DNA of 42,655 nucleotides from an uncultured Saprospiraceae bacterium. GTDB lineage: Bacteria; Bacteroidota; Bacteroidia; Chitinophagales; Saprospiraceae. The notes below the pieces were generated by a model. It saw only the letters and a list, made by a program, of their open reading frames with translations. It did no database searches and had not been told where the DNA came from. The position numbers were made by a program, and so were the translations under genes. Of this stretch, positions 8,199 to 15,573 are shown in pieces (position 1 is the stretch's first letter; every line of letters starts with the position of its first letter). The stretch lies in assembly GCA_938015415.1 (NCBI GenBank), contig CALLPK010000006.1:1-42655 (forward strand). The letters run 5' to 3'.

Positions 8199-8295
8199 TA
8201 CCCCGAGGCAGAGCCGTCGGGGTATCGCGCAAAGCCATACACTGTTAATCGGTTAATTAGTCCCTTTAACGTGTTCACTCGGGGCAAGCCCCGAG
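8199..8295. repeat. pair of GC-rich REP-like hairpins
   Basis: Hairpin 1: TACCCCGA (8199-8206) pairs with TCGGGGTA (8217-8224), with an inner GGC/GCC extension. Hairpin 2: CTCGGGG (8278-8284), loop CAAG, CCCCGAG (8289-8295), a perfect 7 bp stem. Both contain the core CCCCGAGG, and they sit 53 bp apart in an otherwise AT-rich gap between divergent genes. The arrangement resembles REP/BIME palindromes. Neither has a T run, so they are not ordinary terminators. Confidence 0.7.
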
Positions 8296-8329
8296 GAATT
8301 CTTTAGATTAAAAAAACAGACCATTCACT

Positions 8330-8722
8330 ATGCAACACATCCCTACCCTCTTCATCACACACAGCCCACTCGGAGGTCGGGGCGTTTTCGTAGGAGAGGA
8401 CCTTCCCGCCGGCAGTATTATCGAGGTTTGTCCCGTCATTATTATCAGCGAAGTAGATAAGAAAAAGATTCACGAGACTTTTTTACACGACTATTATTTT
8501 CTTTGGGGAACGGACGAAAAGCGGGCCGCCATCGCCCTTGGTTACGGCTCACTTTACAATCATAGCTACACGCCTAATGCTCAATTTGTTGCCATCGAAG
8601 AAGACGAATCTATCGTCATCGAAAGTATTCTGCCCATCGAAGCCGGTAGTGAAATCACCATTAACTACAACGGTGACTCAGCTGATAAATCACCGCTCTG
8701 GTTTAACAAAACCAAAATGTAA
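8330..8722 (+). CDS. SET-domain protein-lysine methyltransferase-like protein
   Basis: 130 aa, a free-standing minimal SET domain. The N-terminal GGRGVFVGEDLPAGSIIE matches the first SET motif (GRGVFA), YNHSYTPNA (76-84) is the NHSxxPN motif that binds S-adenosylmethionine, and EITINYNG (108-115) is the catalytic/closing motif. Family members transfer a methyl group from SAM to lysine. Bacterial stand-alone SET proteins are mostly uncharacterised, so the target is unknown. The pre- and post-SET zinc clusters of eukaryotic enzymes are missing, as usual for bacterial members. It is a single gene divergent from thioredoxin. Confidence 0.88.
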   Translation: MQHIPTLFITHSPLGGRGVFVGEDLPAGSIIEVCPVIIISEVDKKKIHETFLHDYYFLWGTDEKRAAIALGYGSLYNHSYTPNAQFVAIEEDESIVIESILPIEAGSEITINYNGDSADKSPLWFNKTKM

Positions 8723-9163
8723 GTTTAGATTCTTTGTATTAATAATTCCAAATAAAAAGACCCCTCTTACCCATCGTTATCTAGACAACGACCGTGTAAG
8801 AAGGGATCGGGTTTTGGGATCTTTCAGGACTTAAAATAGGTTATAGGTCTCCTGTCATACCAATGTATAATCAGGTAATAAAACGTCCACAATTATCGTG
8901 GCAAACTAAAAGATCCGATAATAAATCTTAATGGGATTATTGTAAATGGGGGGTGTTCAAATTAACCGGTAGGTGGGCGAAATAGGAATTATAAAATATG
9001 CTATCTCACGAAACTTCGTCTTTAAAATTCAAGAATAAAACGTCGAACCATAAAAAAACGCTGCCTCTCTTATAAAAAATTTATCTCCTTTTTCTAAAAA
9101 TTAACACTTCAAATCATACGGCCACTAAGGGACGTGGAATAAATAGCAGTCCGTTTTGATTTT
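8723..9163. other. 441 bp gap between convergent genes; one imperfect hairpin
   Basis: Nothing coding is seen. CCCCTCTTAC (8761-8770) is nearly complementary to GTAAGAAGGG (8806-8815) with an inner CGTT/AACG pairing, so a hairpin could form where the SET and carbonic anhydrase transcripts meet. No long T run follows. The rest is AT-rich and featureless to me. Confidence 0.5.
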
Positions 9164-9685
9164 TTAATCCAAGTCCTTAAACCAACTTGCGTACATTTTA
9201 TAAGCATCCGCAATTCGTAATACTGTTCCTTCGAAAGCTTCCGAAGAAAGTTTTTTTACTTTTTTAGCCGGAACTCCTGCGTAAATATAGCCGGATTCGC
9301 AGATTGTATTTTCCTTCACTACCGCACCTGCTGCAATCAGGCAGTTGGCTTGCACCACCGCTTTGTCCATTACAATCGCACCCATTCCGATCAGTACATT
9401 ATCTTCGACTGTGCAGCCGTGTACAATGGCTCGGTGTCCAACGGAAACATTATTGCCAATCAACGTTGGTGCCTTCTGATAGGTTGCATGAATAATTGCA
9501 CCATCTTGTATATTAACGTTATTTCCGATTTTAATCCAATGCACATCTCCACGAATCACTGCCTGAAACCAAACACTACAATCATTTCCCATCGTTACAT
9601 CGCCAACAATAGTTGCGTTCTCTGCTAAATAACAATTGTTGCCAAAAGCGGGTGTGCAATTACGTACTGTTTTTATTAAAGCCAT
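9164..9685 (-). CDS. gamma carbonic anhydrase family protein (hexapeptide-repeat)
   Basis: 173 aa left-handed beta-helix protein. Hexapeptide repeats run from about residue 15 to 140, with the family landmarks GDVTMGNDCSVWFQAVIRGD, NIQDGAIIHA, GHRAIVHGC and LIGMGAIVMD. The histidines in IIHA, GHR and VHG correspond to the three zinc/iron ligands shared by trimeric YrdA/PaaY/CaiE-type proteins. True carbonic anhydrase activity is shown for only some members, so the reaction stays open. A perfect -7 box match (TATCTTTG, minus strand 9799-9792) lies 107 nt upstream, but without a matching -33 TTG. Confidence 0.92.
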   Translation of the reverse strand: MALIKTVRNCTPAFGNNCYLAENATIVGDVTMGNDCSVWFQAVIRGDVHWIKIGNNVNIQDGAIIHATYQKAPTLIGNNVSVGHRAIVHGCTVEDNVLIGMGAIVMDKAVVQANCLIAAGAVVKENTICESGYIYAGVPAKKVKKLSSEAFEGTVLRIADAYKMYASWFKDLD

Positions 9686-9690
9686 TTTTT

Positions 9691-9782
9691 TGCTGGTTGG
9701 CTGGTTGGCTCATTAGCCGGTTGGCTTCCCTCGATCGTGAAATACGTAAAGAGAAGCTAACCAGCTAACAGACAACGAGCTG
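9691..9782. repeat. imperfect palindrome with 8 bp-periodic arms
   Basis: The left arm (9691-9727) is built of units close to GGCTGGTT. The right arm (9754-9782) is built of AGCTAACC-type units and is the near reverse complement of the left (13 of 16 positions next to the loop, the rest mostly wobble-compatible). The 26 nt centre contains TCGATCGTGAAA. It lies upstream of the carbonic anhydrase gene. Confidence 0.6.
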
Positions 9783-9839
9783 TAAAAAAACCAAAGATAC
9801 AAATCAAAATCTTATCTTAATAATAAAACTCATCCGCAA

Positions 9840-9872
9840 CAAAAAAGACCCGCCACCAATTGGTAACGGGCC
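9840..9872 (-). terminator. Rho-independent terminator downstream of the SH3b protein gene
   Basis: On the minus strand CCCG, 2 nt, ACCAATTGGT, 2 nt, CGGG folds into an interrupted stem and is followed by TCTTTTTTG. The next gene to read into it is the SH3b protein gene ending at 10045. Confidence 0.75.
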
Positions 9873-9974
9873 CATCCTACAATCTATAAAAACTTGTGCT
9901 TATTAATAAAAGATGAATCAGGATTTAAAAATAAATTTATCAGCAATAGCAACATCATCTTCAAATCTTATACT

Positions 9975-10038
9975 TGGTTGCTTCTTGCTTCTTGCCCGCT
10001 TCTATCGCGGTCGAGTGAAACAAGCAACAAGCAACAAG
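9975..10038. repeat. imperfect palindrome with 7 bp-periodic arms
   Basis: The left arm (9975-9994) has two copies of TTGCTTC plus TTG. The right arm (10021-10038) has two copies of CAAGCAA plus CAAG, almost the reverse complement. The loop holds its own CCGC/GCGG pair and TCGAGTGAAA. It lies just past the stop of the SH3b protein gene, before its terminator. Confidence 0.6.
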
Positions 10039-10044
10039 TAGCCC

Positions 10045-11040
10045 TTAACAACCCCCACATTCTTGATACTTTGTCACTTGCTTAAAAAAGTGACCATGTT
10101 CCGCTTTGGAAGACAAGAAGAAAATAATGTCCCAACATTCTGGATTTTCTGACTTTGAAAGCAACAAATCCAACTCACCATCTTCATCCAGATCACCCAT
10201 CCAGTGAATAAATACACCGCCAAGATATCCATCCATGTACCAGGAAGGAATATCCATTTTATAAACTACCTGATCTTCGCGGTCTCCGTCGTGGCCGCTA
10301 CGTCGTACGTGCAATTCATAATTTTTAATCATGGAAATAGGGTTAATATCTTCTCCCGTTTTATTTTCCAGTACACGACCTTTGGCATAGATATGATAGT
10401 GTCCGTTATCAAGCGTCAGCGAAACAGACTCTCCAGGATAAAGGAATTTATGGTCTAGTTGCTTACCTTTTATATTTCGATTTTGCCCCGCCTCGATTCC
10501 TGCAAATAAAAACACTGGACGATCGTCTACGGCAATCCGTTGGTAGGTATATGGATCTTCTCCAATAATTTGTACCGTATCTGTAATCATATTAACGGAG
10601 CGCACCTCAAAGCTTTCTTCCGTAAAACCATCGCCCGCTTCGGTACGGTACAATCCCTGGTATACTTTTTCGCGTCCGTCATCCAGCCAACTTTCGGGCA
10701 GCACTACTTTTACCTCCGGCTGTGCTTCCATAAAACCACTAAACATGTAGCCTTCTTCTCCCCGGTAATAGGTTCGCAACCAGGTTCCTTCCGTCCCTTC
10801 GATATGCTCTGCGGGGCCCGCAAATTCGGGACAGACTACTACCTCTTTTCCAAAGGGTACCGCCTTGATTTTTACGGAGCGTAAATCGGGTTCGGCACGC
10901 ATACTCAGACCAGAGGCCGCAGTGACGAGGTAAGAGATGCCCGCCGAAGCAGAACAGGTATACTGCTGTCCAAAAACCGTCAATTGTCCAAACATTAACA
11001 GGGCAATTACGATCATCATTTTTCCTTTTAATAAATTCAT
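10045..11040 (-). CDS. secreted SH3b-domain protein, function unknown
   Basis: 331 aa. A Sec signal peptide (MNLLKGKMMIVIALLMFGQLTVFGQ, cut near residue 25) is followed by a bacterial SH3 (SH3b) fold at about 35-108: YLVTAASGLSMRAEPD is the typical first strand and WLRTYYRGEEGYMFSGFM the last. Residues 110-331 show no domain I can name. An acidic patch around 285-300 (MGDLDEDGELDLLLSKS) resembles an FG-GAP or calcium-binding-like Asp box, and the protein ends in CGGC. It is expected in the periplasm or outside the cell. SH3b domains often bind peptidoglycan, but binding is not demonstrated here. Confidence 0.75.
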   Translation of the reverse strand: MNLLKGKMMIVIALLMFGQLTVFGQQYTCSASAGISYLVTAASGLSMRAEPDLRSVKIKAVPFGKEVVVCPEFAGPAEHIEGTEGTWLRTYYRGEEGYMFSGFMEAQPEVKVVLPESWLDDGREKVYQGLYRTEAGDGFTEESFEVRSVNMITDTVQIIGEDPYTYQRIAVDDRPVFLFAGIEAGQNRNIKGKQLDHKFLYPGESVSLTLDNGHYHIYAKGRVLENKTGEDINPISMIKNYELHVRRSGHDGDREDQVVYKMDIPSWYMDGYLGGVFIHWMGDLDEDGELDLLLSKSENPECWDIIFFLSSKAEHGHFFKQVTKYQECGGC

Positions 11041-11067
11041 AATAAAAAATTTAAAGGGTTTGAAAAT

Positions 11068-11170
11068 GCTATTTGCTTTTGGCTATTTGCTTCCCTTATT
11101 CGTGTCTTCAAACGTGAAGATATATGCGGTTAAAAAAGTAAATAGCAGCGACTAATAGCAAAAAGCAAAG
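11068..11170. repeat. imperfect palindrome with 7 bp-periodic arms
   Basis: The left arm (11068-11092) reads as GCTATTT GCTTTTG GCTATTT GCTT. The right arm (11140-11170) reads AAATAGC..AATAGC AAAAAGC and is largely the reverse complement. The 47 nt centre contains CTTCAAACGTGAAG, itself a small palindrome. It lies just upstream of the SH3b protein start, where it may overlap promoter elements. Confidence 0.55.
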
Positions 11171-11387
11171 AATTTTTTATCCACACTTCTGTGAATATAT
11201 TGGCAAGATCAGGGTAAAAATCAGTTATTGGGTGGGTAAATGAGTAAACGCAAAGGATGAGCGAGTATTCGCAGCTCAGAGGTATTTTTGGGTAAATACT
11301 TTCTTTTTCTTAAGAATTTTTTAACTAAAATTATAGGGGTTGGCTTTAACCTTTGTCAAGCTCAAGGGTCTATGATGTATTGAAAGA

Positions 11388-11406
11388 CCTGATATACCAT
11401 ATCAGG
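11388..11406. promoter_or_regulatory. perfect 8 bp inverted repeat in front of tonB
   Basis: CCTGATAT and ATATCAGG flank a 3 nt centre and end 25 nt before the ATG at 11432. It could be an operator or a 5' UTR hairpin. No T run follows, so it is not a terminator. Confidence 0.5.
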
Positions 11407-11431
11407 ATGAAAGAATTAAAACTCCTTTATT

Positions 11432-12331
11432 ATGACCAGTACCATCGAAACAATCAAAGCGAAAGAAAGCAAGAGACGTAGCAAGCGAATTACGACGATG
11501 ATTCACGTTGGATTATTAGCGTTGCTTTTATTTCCTTTTATGAATATTACGCCACCGGAGCCAGAGATGACAGCAGTAGTGGTCGACTTTAGAGACTTTA
11601 AAAGCGCTGCTAAAAAATCTTCTACTAAAGTAAGTAAAGAAGCTAACGGCCCGGCTAAAGAAATAGTAGAAAAAGTAGAGGTAAAGGAAATACCAAAGCC
11701 AAAGCCAAAACCAGTTCCCGTAGCTAAGAAGAAGCCCGTGCTGACCGACGAAAAGTCCAAGGTGCCGGTAAAAACAAAGCCAACCGTAGCGGATAAACCC
11801 GTGGAAGCACCACCGGAAATTGTAGAAGAAGTTCCAGAAGTTCCAGTAAAAAAGCCCAAGAAAAAAACCAGTCCGGTAAAAGTATCCACGGCAGACAAAC
11901 CGACTGAGGCAACTACCACTTCTTCTTCTGGTGCAGGTAAAGAAACCAGTGGTAGTACCAGCGGTGCGGGGGAAGGAAAAACGGGTAGTTCAGAAAGCGG
12001 CGATTCGAAAACGGATGGGGTAGCCGACGAAGGTGATCAGGGAATGGACTTTTCTGGTGACGGAATTTTTGGCAGACGGGTAGTCAAAAGAGCAGATGTA
12101 AAAGGAATTACGACCGAGACGGGAAGGATCGTTATCAATCTTTGTGTCAATCCTAGTGGGAAAGTTGTTTTCGCAGAATTGAACGAAGAACTCTCTACGA
12201 TAAAAAATAATGCTGTTTTAAAGAAGGCTAGAAAAGTAGCGTCAGACTATCGTTTCGAACGAGACTATACCGCTCCAGCTAAACAGTGTGGAAAGCTTAC
12301 TTTTATCTTCGATATCGAAGAAGAAGAATAA
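11432..12331 (+). CDS. tonB: TonB-like energy transducer
   Basis: 299 aa with classic TonB layout: a short basic cytoplasmic N-terminus (about 1-21), one membrane helix (about 22-40, TTMIHVGLLALLLFPFMNI), and a long periplasmic stretch rich in Pro/Lys and then Ser/Gly/Thr (about 60-205). The C-terminal domain (about 215-299) carries GIFGRRVVKRADVKG...GRIVINLCVNPSGKVV and TAPAKQCGKLTFIFDIE. It would transmit proton-motive-force energy from ExbB/ExbD to outer-membrane TonB-dependent receptors such as SusC-type porins. No exbB/exbD or receptor is adjacent. It is a single gene with a hairpin before the start and a terminator after it. Confidence 0.85.
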   Translation: MTSTIETIKAKESKRRSKRITTMIHVGLLALLLFPFMNITPPEPEMTAVVVDFRDFKSAAKKSSTKVSKEANGPAKEIVEKVEVKEIPKPKPKPVPVAKKKPVLTDEKSKVPVKTKPTVADKPVEAPPEIVEEVPEVPVKKPKKKTSPVKVSTADKPTEATTTSSSGAGKETSGSTSGAGEGKTGSSESGDSKTDGVADEGDQGMDFSGDGIFGRRVVKRADVKGITTETGRIVINLCVNPSGKVVFAELNEELSTIKNNAVLKKARKVASDYRFERDYTAPAKQCGKLTFIFDIEEEE

Positions 12332-12355
12332 AATTTCATAATCGAAGTTTCTGTC

Positions 12356-12390
12356 AAGCGATATGCCTTTTACAGGTATATCGCTTTTTT
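12356..12390 (+). terminator. Rho-independent terminator of tonB
   Basis: AAGCGATATGCC (12356-12367) pairs with GGTATATCGCTT (12375-12386), 12 bp with one G-U, followed by a run of Ts. It starts 24 nt past the stop codon. Confidence 0.9.
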
Positions 12391-12476
12391 ATTGTATCTT
12401 CATCAAAACATAAAGCAACAAAACAGATCATTATAATCCTTTTTAAATTGAAGCGGTATACTAAAACTATAAAGTC

Positions 12477-14684
12477 ATGAAAAGATTCTTTACGCTGATT
12501 TTTCTTTTTGCTTTCTTTTTCTCCAGCGCACAAGAACATCCCAACTGGGTGAATTACACCAGCACTCGTTCGGTTAAAAAAGTCGTTCAGGATAAAAACA
12601 TTCTATGGATTGCTACCAAAGGTGGACTGGTTAAACATGATTTAATCACCCAAACTAATCAATATTTTAATCGGGGAAATTCTTCTATCCCCAGTAATGA
12701 TATTAATGATATCCTACTGGATCGAAACCATGATCTTTGGGTAGCCACTAACGTAGGAATTGCCCGTTACGACGGAAATACGTGGACCCGATATCTCGAC
12801 AAAATAGGAGGTTTTAATGCTTATGTCCTGACATTGAATATGCTGGACCAAGTAGTCGTAGCTGGCAATTACAGTCTTCATACCTTAATTGATAATGAAT
12901 TGGTCCTGACGCCCAGTGCATCATTGCTTTATTTATATCCAACCGATATCGTCACTAATCCCGTGGATAGTAGCATGTGGGTGACCGCCTATACGTATGG
13001 ACAATTTAGTGTATGCCAGTATAAAGATACGGTCGTTCAGTGCTACGATAATTCCAATTCTATTTTACCCATGCAATCTCCGAGGTTAAATAATCTGGCC
13101 GTCGATCAACGCGGAACGATCTGGTCCAATGGAGGTTTTTATAAACTACTTGGCGAACCGTGGCAAATGTTTCTACCGACAGATACAGTTGATTGGAGAG
13201 GTGTTGGTTCCGTCGCCGTAGGAAGCAATCAGCATATTTGGTTCCTGAATCACTCTTCGGAAGATGCTTCTCAGCTCATCGAGATAGACGAAGCATATCA
13301 GATAGTTCGCAGTATTGATTTACCGGAAGAAATTCGTTACCATTATTATCATCAAACCCTTCACCTTTCTCTGAATCATGACGTATACGTGGGTTCAGCG
13401 TATGATGGTCTTTGGCGTTTTAAGAATGACCGTTGGGAAAGAATGGATATACACGCCGATTTTGAAATTGGCAATAACATCGAACAGATATTTCATGCGA
13501 AAAACGATACTTGGGTAAAATCAAATTATCACAACCAACAAGAAAGCGAATTTAACATTAGAAATAACAATAACAATTTGTGGTCTATTTTTGATTACAC
13601 GACACTTCCAGACTCTTTAAAAAGCATCAGCAGAACGGGAATCGTCAAGCAAGAAGGTAATGATACTTTACAATTTTTTGTTAATGACCGAGTCTGGTTC
13701 TACCACAGCGGTAACTGGATCGACGTAGACCTGCCCGATGTAAGTAATTTGTTAAATGAAAAACGCAGTCTTATTCATTTTGATCCAAATGGTCGTCGAT
13801 GGGTACTGGATGCGTGGACTGCTTTCGTGCTTTATGAAAGTCCGACGGGCTGGATCGTGTTTGACCGAGCCGAGCACGGCAATAGCAGCGGTGCTTCCAC
13901 AGGTTATTTTAATCATCCGATTACGGGAGAATTTTGGATGGCAGGATACGGAGGAATTTCTATTTATGATGGTCAGGGTTGGCGACAGATTAAACCTTCC
14001 GAACAAATTGATCAATTAAATAACAATCGAATTTCAGATATCGCAGTTACCAAAAATGGAATTGTCTGGGCCGTCCAAACGAATCGTTTACTTCGGTTTG
14101 AAGGAGATGAAATGCAGGTCATCACCGAAATTAATGGTATCAATTTACGGAACATGCTGTATACTATTGAGTTGGATGCGGAAGAAAACATCTGGTTGGG
14201 GATGAATGGATCGCTGGGATATTTTCACGAAGGTGTCTGGACTATTTATAATACTGAAAATTCTGGTGTCCCTGGCGAAGCTATTAGAAAATTGGCCATA
14301 GACGCTAGCGAAAATGTCTGGATGGGCGGTTATCATTCGGGGTTAAGTATTTTTAATCAAAAAGGATTATCGGAATCCTTTTTTATCAATGAAGAAAAAG
14401 AACCAAACCTTGAAGCCGAAGCTGCTGCTTTCAATATTTTTCCGAATCCTCATCTGAAGGGAGCGCGGCTTTGTGTTAATTTACCTGCGTCATTTTCAAC
14501 CAGTGACACCACAATCGGGATCTGGTATAATGCGTTAGGACAAAAATTAGGCGAATTTACGACCAGAGAGCAGCTGACGATCCTGCCCGGCAGCTATTTC
14601 TCAAATTGGCCCACGGGGATTTATTATTTAAAATTAGAAAATAGCGGCGAGCAACAATCACAGGGAGTGCTGATAAATCAGTAG
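12477..14684 (+). CDS. secreted propeller-repeat protein with T9SS C-terminal sorting domain
   Basis: 735 aa. Signal peptide MKRFFTLIFLFAFFFSSAQ (cut about residue 19). The body holds repeated two-component-regulator-propeller motifs (ILWIATKGGLVKHD, HDLWVATNVGIARYDGNTWTRY, GIVWAVQTNRLLRFEG, NIWLGMNGSLGYFHEGVWT, NVWMGGYHSGLSIF), which fold into beta-propeller blades. The last ~85 residues form a type IX secretion type A sorting domain: AAFNIFPNP, a middle beta region, and IYYLKLENSGEQQSQGVLI. The protein is therefore expected to cross the outer membrane by T9SS and be surface-attached or released. No histidine kinase part is present, so it is not itself a sensor kinase. Substrate or partner unknown. 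Confidence 0.88.
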   Translation: MKRFFTLIFLFAFFFSSAQEHPNWVNYTSTRSVKKVVQDKNILWIATKGGLVKHDLITQTNQYFNRGNSSIPSNDINDILLDRNHDLWVATNVGIARYDGNTWTRYLDKIGGFNAYVLTLNMLDQVVVAGNYSLHTLIDNELVLTPSASLLYLYPTDIVTNPVDSSMWVTAYTYGQFSVCQYKDTVVQCYDNSNSILPMQSPRLNNLAVDQRGTIWSNGGFYKLLGEPWQMFLPTDTVDWRGVGSVAVGSNQHIWFLNHSSEDASQLIEIDEAYQIVRSIDLPEEIRYHYYHQTLHLSLNHDVYVGSAYDGLWRFKNDRWERMDIHADFEIGNNIEQIFHAKNDTWVKSNYHNQQESEFNIRNNNNNLWSIFDYTTLPDSLKSISRTGIVKQEGNDTLQFFVNDRVWFYHSGNWIDVDLPDVSNLLNEKRSLIHFDPNGRRWVLDAWTAFVLYESPTGWIVFDRAEHGNSSGASTGYFNHPITGEFWMAGYGGISIYDGQGWRQIKPSEQIDQLNNNRISDIAVTKNGIVWAVQTNRLLRFEGDEMQVITEINGINLRNMLYTIELDAEENIWLGMNGSLGYFHEGVWTIYNTENSGVPGEAIRKLAIDASENVWMGGYHSGLSIFNQKGLSESFFINEEKEPNLEAEAAAFNIFPNPHLKGARLCVNLPASFSTSDTTIGIWYNALGQKLGEFTTREQLTILPGSYFSNWPTGIYYLKLENSGEQQSQGVLINQ

Positions 14685-15006
14685 ATATCTGATATTGAGA
14701 CAAGAAGGAATAGGTTATTATGAACAGACCTCCTATCCTATCGTTTTAGACAGTTAACGACAGTTAAAATGGGTAAAACCTTTGGTTATCTCCACTCGGA
14801 TTCTTATCATTGCTAAACGATAAATCACTGCAATGATTCAATCATCGTACGTTTAAGGTATTTTTTTAGCTAAATCTCCGATTTTCAGTCACTTAAGGCA
14901 GCTAATTAAAGTATCAGATCGTTCCTTTAAAACCAGAAAGTACAATTTTTTGTAAAAAACTGGCCGGAACGGTGAAAAATCAGCAAACGTAGTAAAAAGT
15001 TCACCA
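14685..15006. other. 322 bp gap before the ECF sigma gene, with a 10 bp direct repeat
   Basis: GACAGTTAAC (14749-14758) is followed immediately by GACAGTTAAA (14759-14768), a tandem pair with a one-base difference. This spacing of one helical turn suits a regulator site. No TAnnTTTG box with a proper partner was found. No ORF worth calling. Confidence 0.4.
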
Positions 15007-15573
15007 ATGGATATAGCAATTCAGTTTAAGCGAGAAGAAGTAAGTTTGATTACTGCTTGTGTACGTGGAGAAAAGTGGGCCCAAAAGCAACTTTACGAAA
15101 CGCACTACGGTAAGATGATGGGGGTTTGTCTTCGTTATTCTAATAATAAAGAAGATGCGCTCGATATTCTCCACGAAGGATTTATTAAGGTGTTTAAGCA
15201 CATTAGTAAATATCAGCCGGGAACTTCTCTCAACGCGTGGATTAAAAGAATCATGGTTAATACCTCGATTGATTTTTACCGAAAAGCGATCCGTCGTCGG
15301 ACGGAAGACCTTGATCAAGCTTATCAATTAAGTTCTCACGACGCAGATGCGGTAAGTGTTTGTGGAGAAAAAGAAATACTGTCTGCGATTCAGACTTTAT
15401 CGCCCGGATACCGGACGGTCTTTAATTTGTACGTGATTGAAGGATACTCTCACCGCGAAATTGCACAACAATTAGAAATTACAGAAAGCACCTCCAGATC
15501 AAATCTGGTAAAGGCAAGAACAAAGCTAAAGCATATTTTGGCAGCGAAACACATTGGAAATGGCAGAGATTAA
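15007..15573 (+). CDS. ECF-type RNA polymerase sigma factor
   Basis: 188 aa, normal for an ECF (group 4) sigma factor. Region 2 covers about 25-95 (YSNNKEDALDILHEGFIKVFKHISKYQPGTSLNAWIKRIMVNTSIDFYRK, the -10-binding and core-binding helices) and region 4 about 125-178, with the -35-binding helix-turn-helix GYSHREIAQQLEITESTSRSNLVKAR. Region 3 is absent, as expected. It directs RNA polymerase to a small regulon and is probably held inactive by the product of the next gene, whose coding sequence overlaps the end of this one by 14 nt. Confidence 0.93.
   Translation: MDIAIQFKREEVSLITACVRGEKWAQKQLYETHYGKMMGVCLRYSNNKEDALDILHEGFIKVFKHISKYQPGTSLNAWIKRIMVNTSIDFYRKAIRRRTEDLDQAYQLSSHDADAVSVCGEKEILSAIQTLSPGYRTVFNLYVIEGYSHREIAQQLEITESTSRSNLVKARTKLKHILAAKHIGNGRD

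Noticed and set aside
8723-9163. Structured RNA or tRNA in the 441 bp gap
   Set aside because: No cloverleaf, CCA-end or anticodon stem could be identified; only one imperfect hairpin is visible.
11503-11919. 138-codon minus-strand ORF inside tonB
   Set aside because: It arises from the Lys/Pro/Glu-rich low-complexity region of tonB read antisense; tonB has clear domain evidence.
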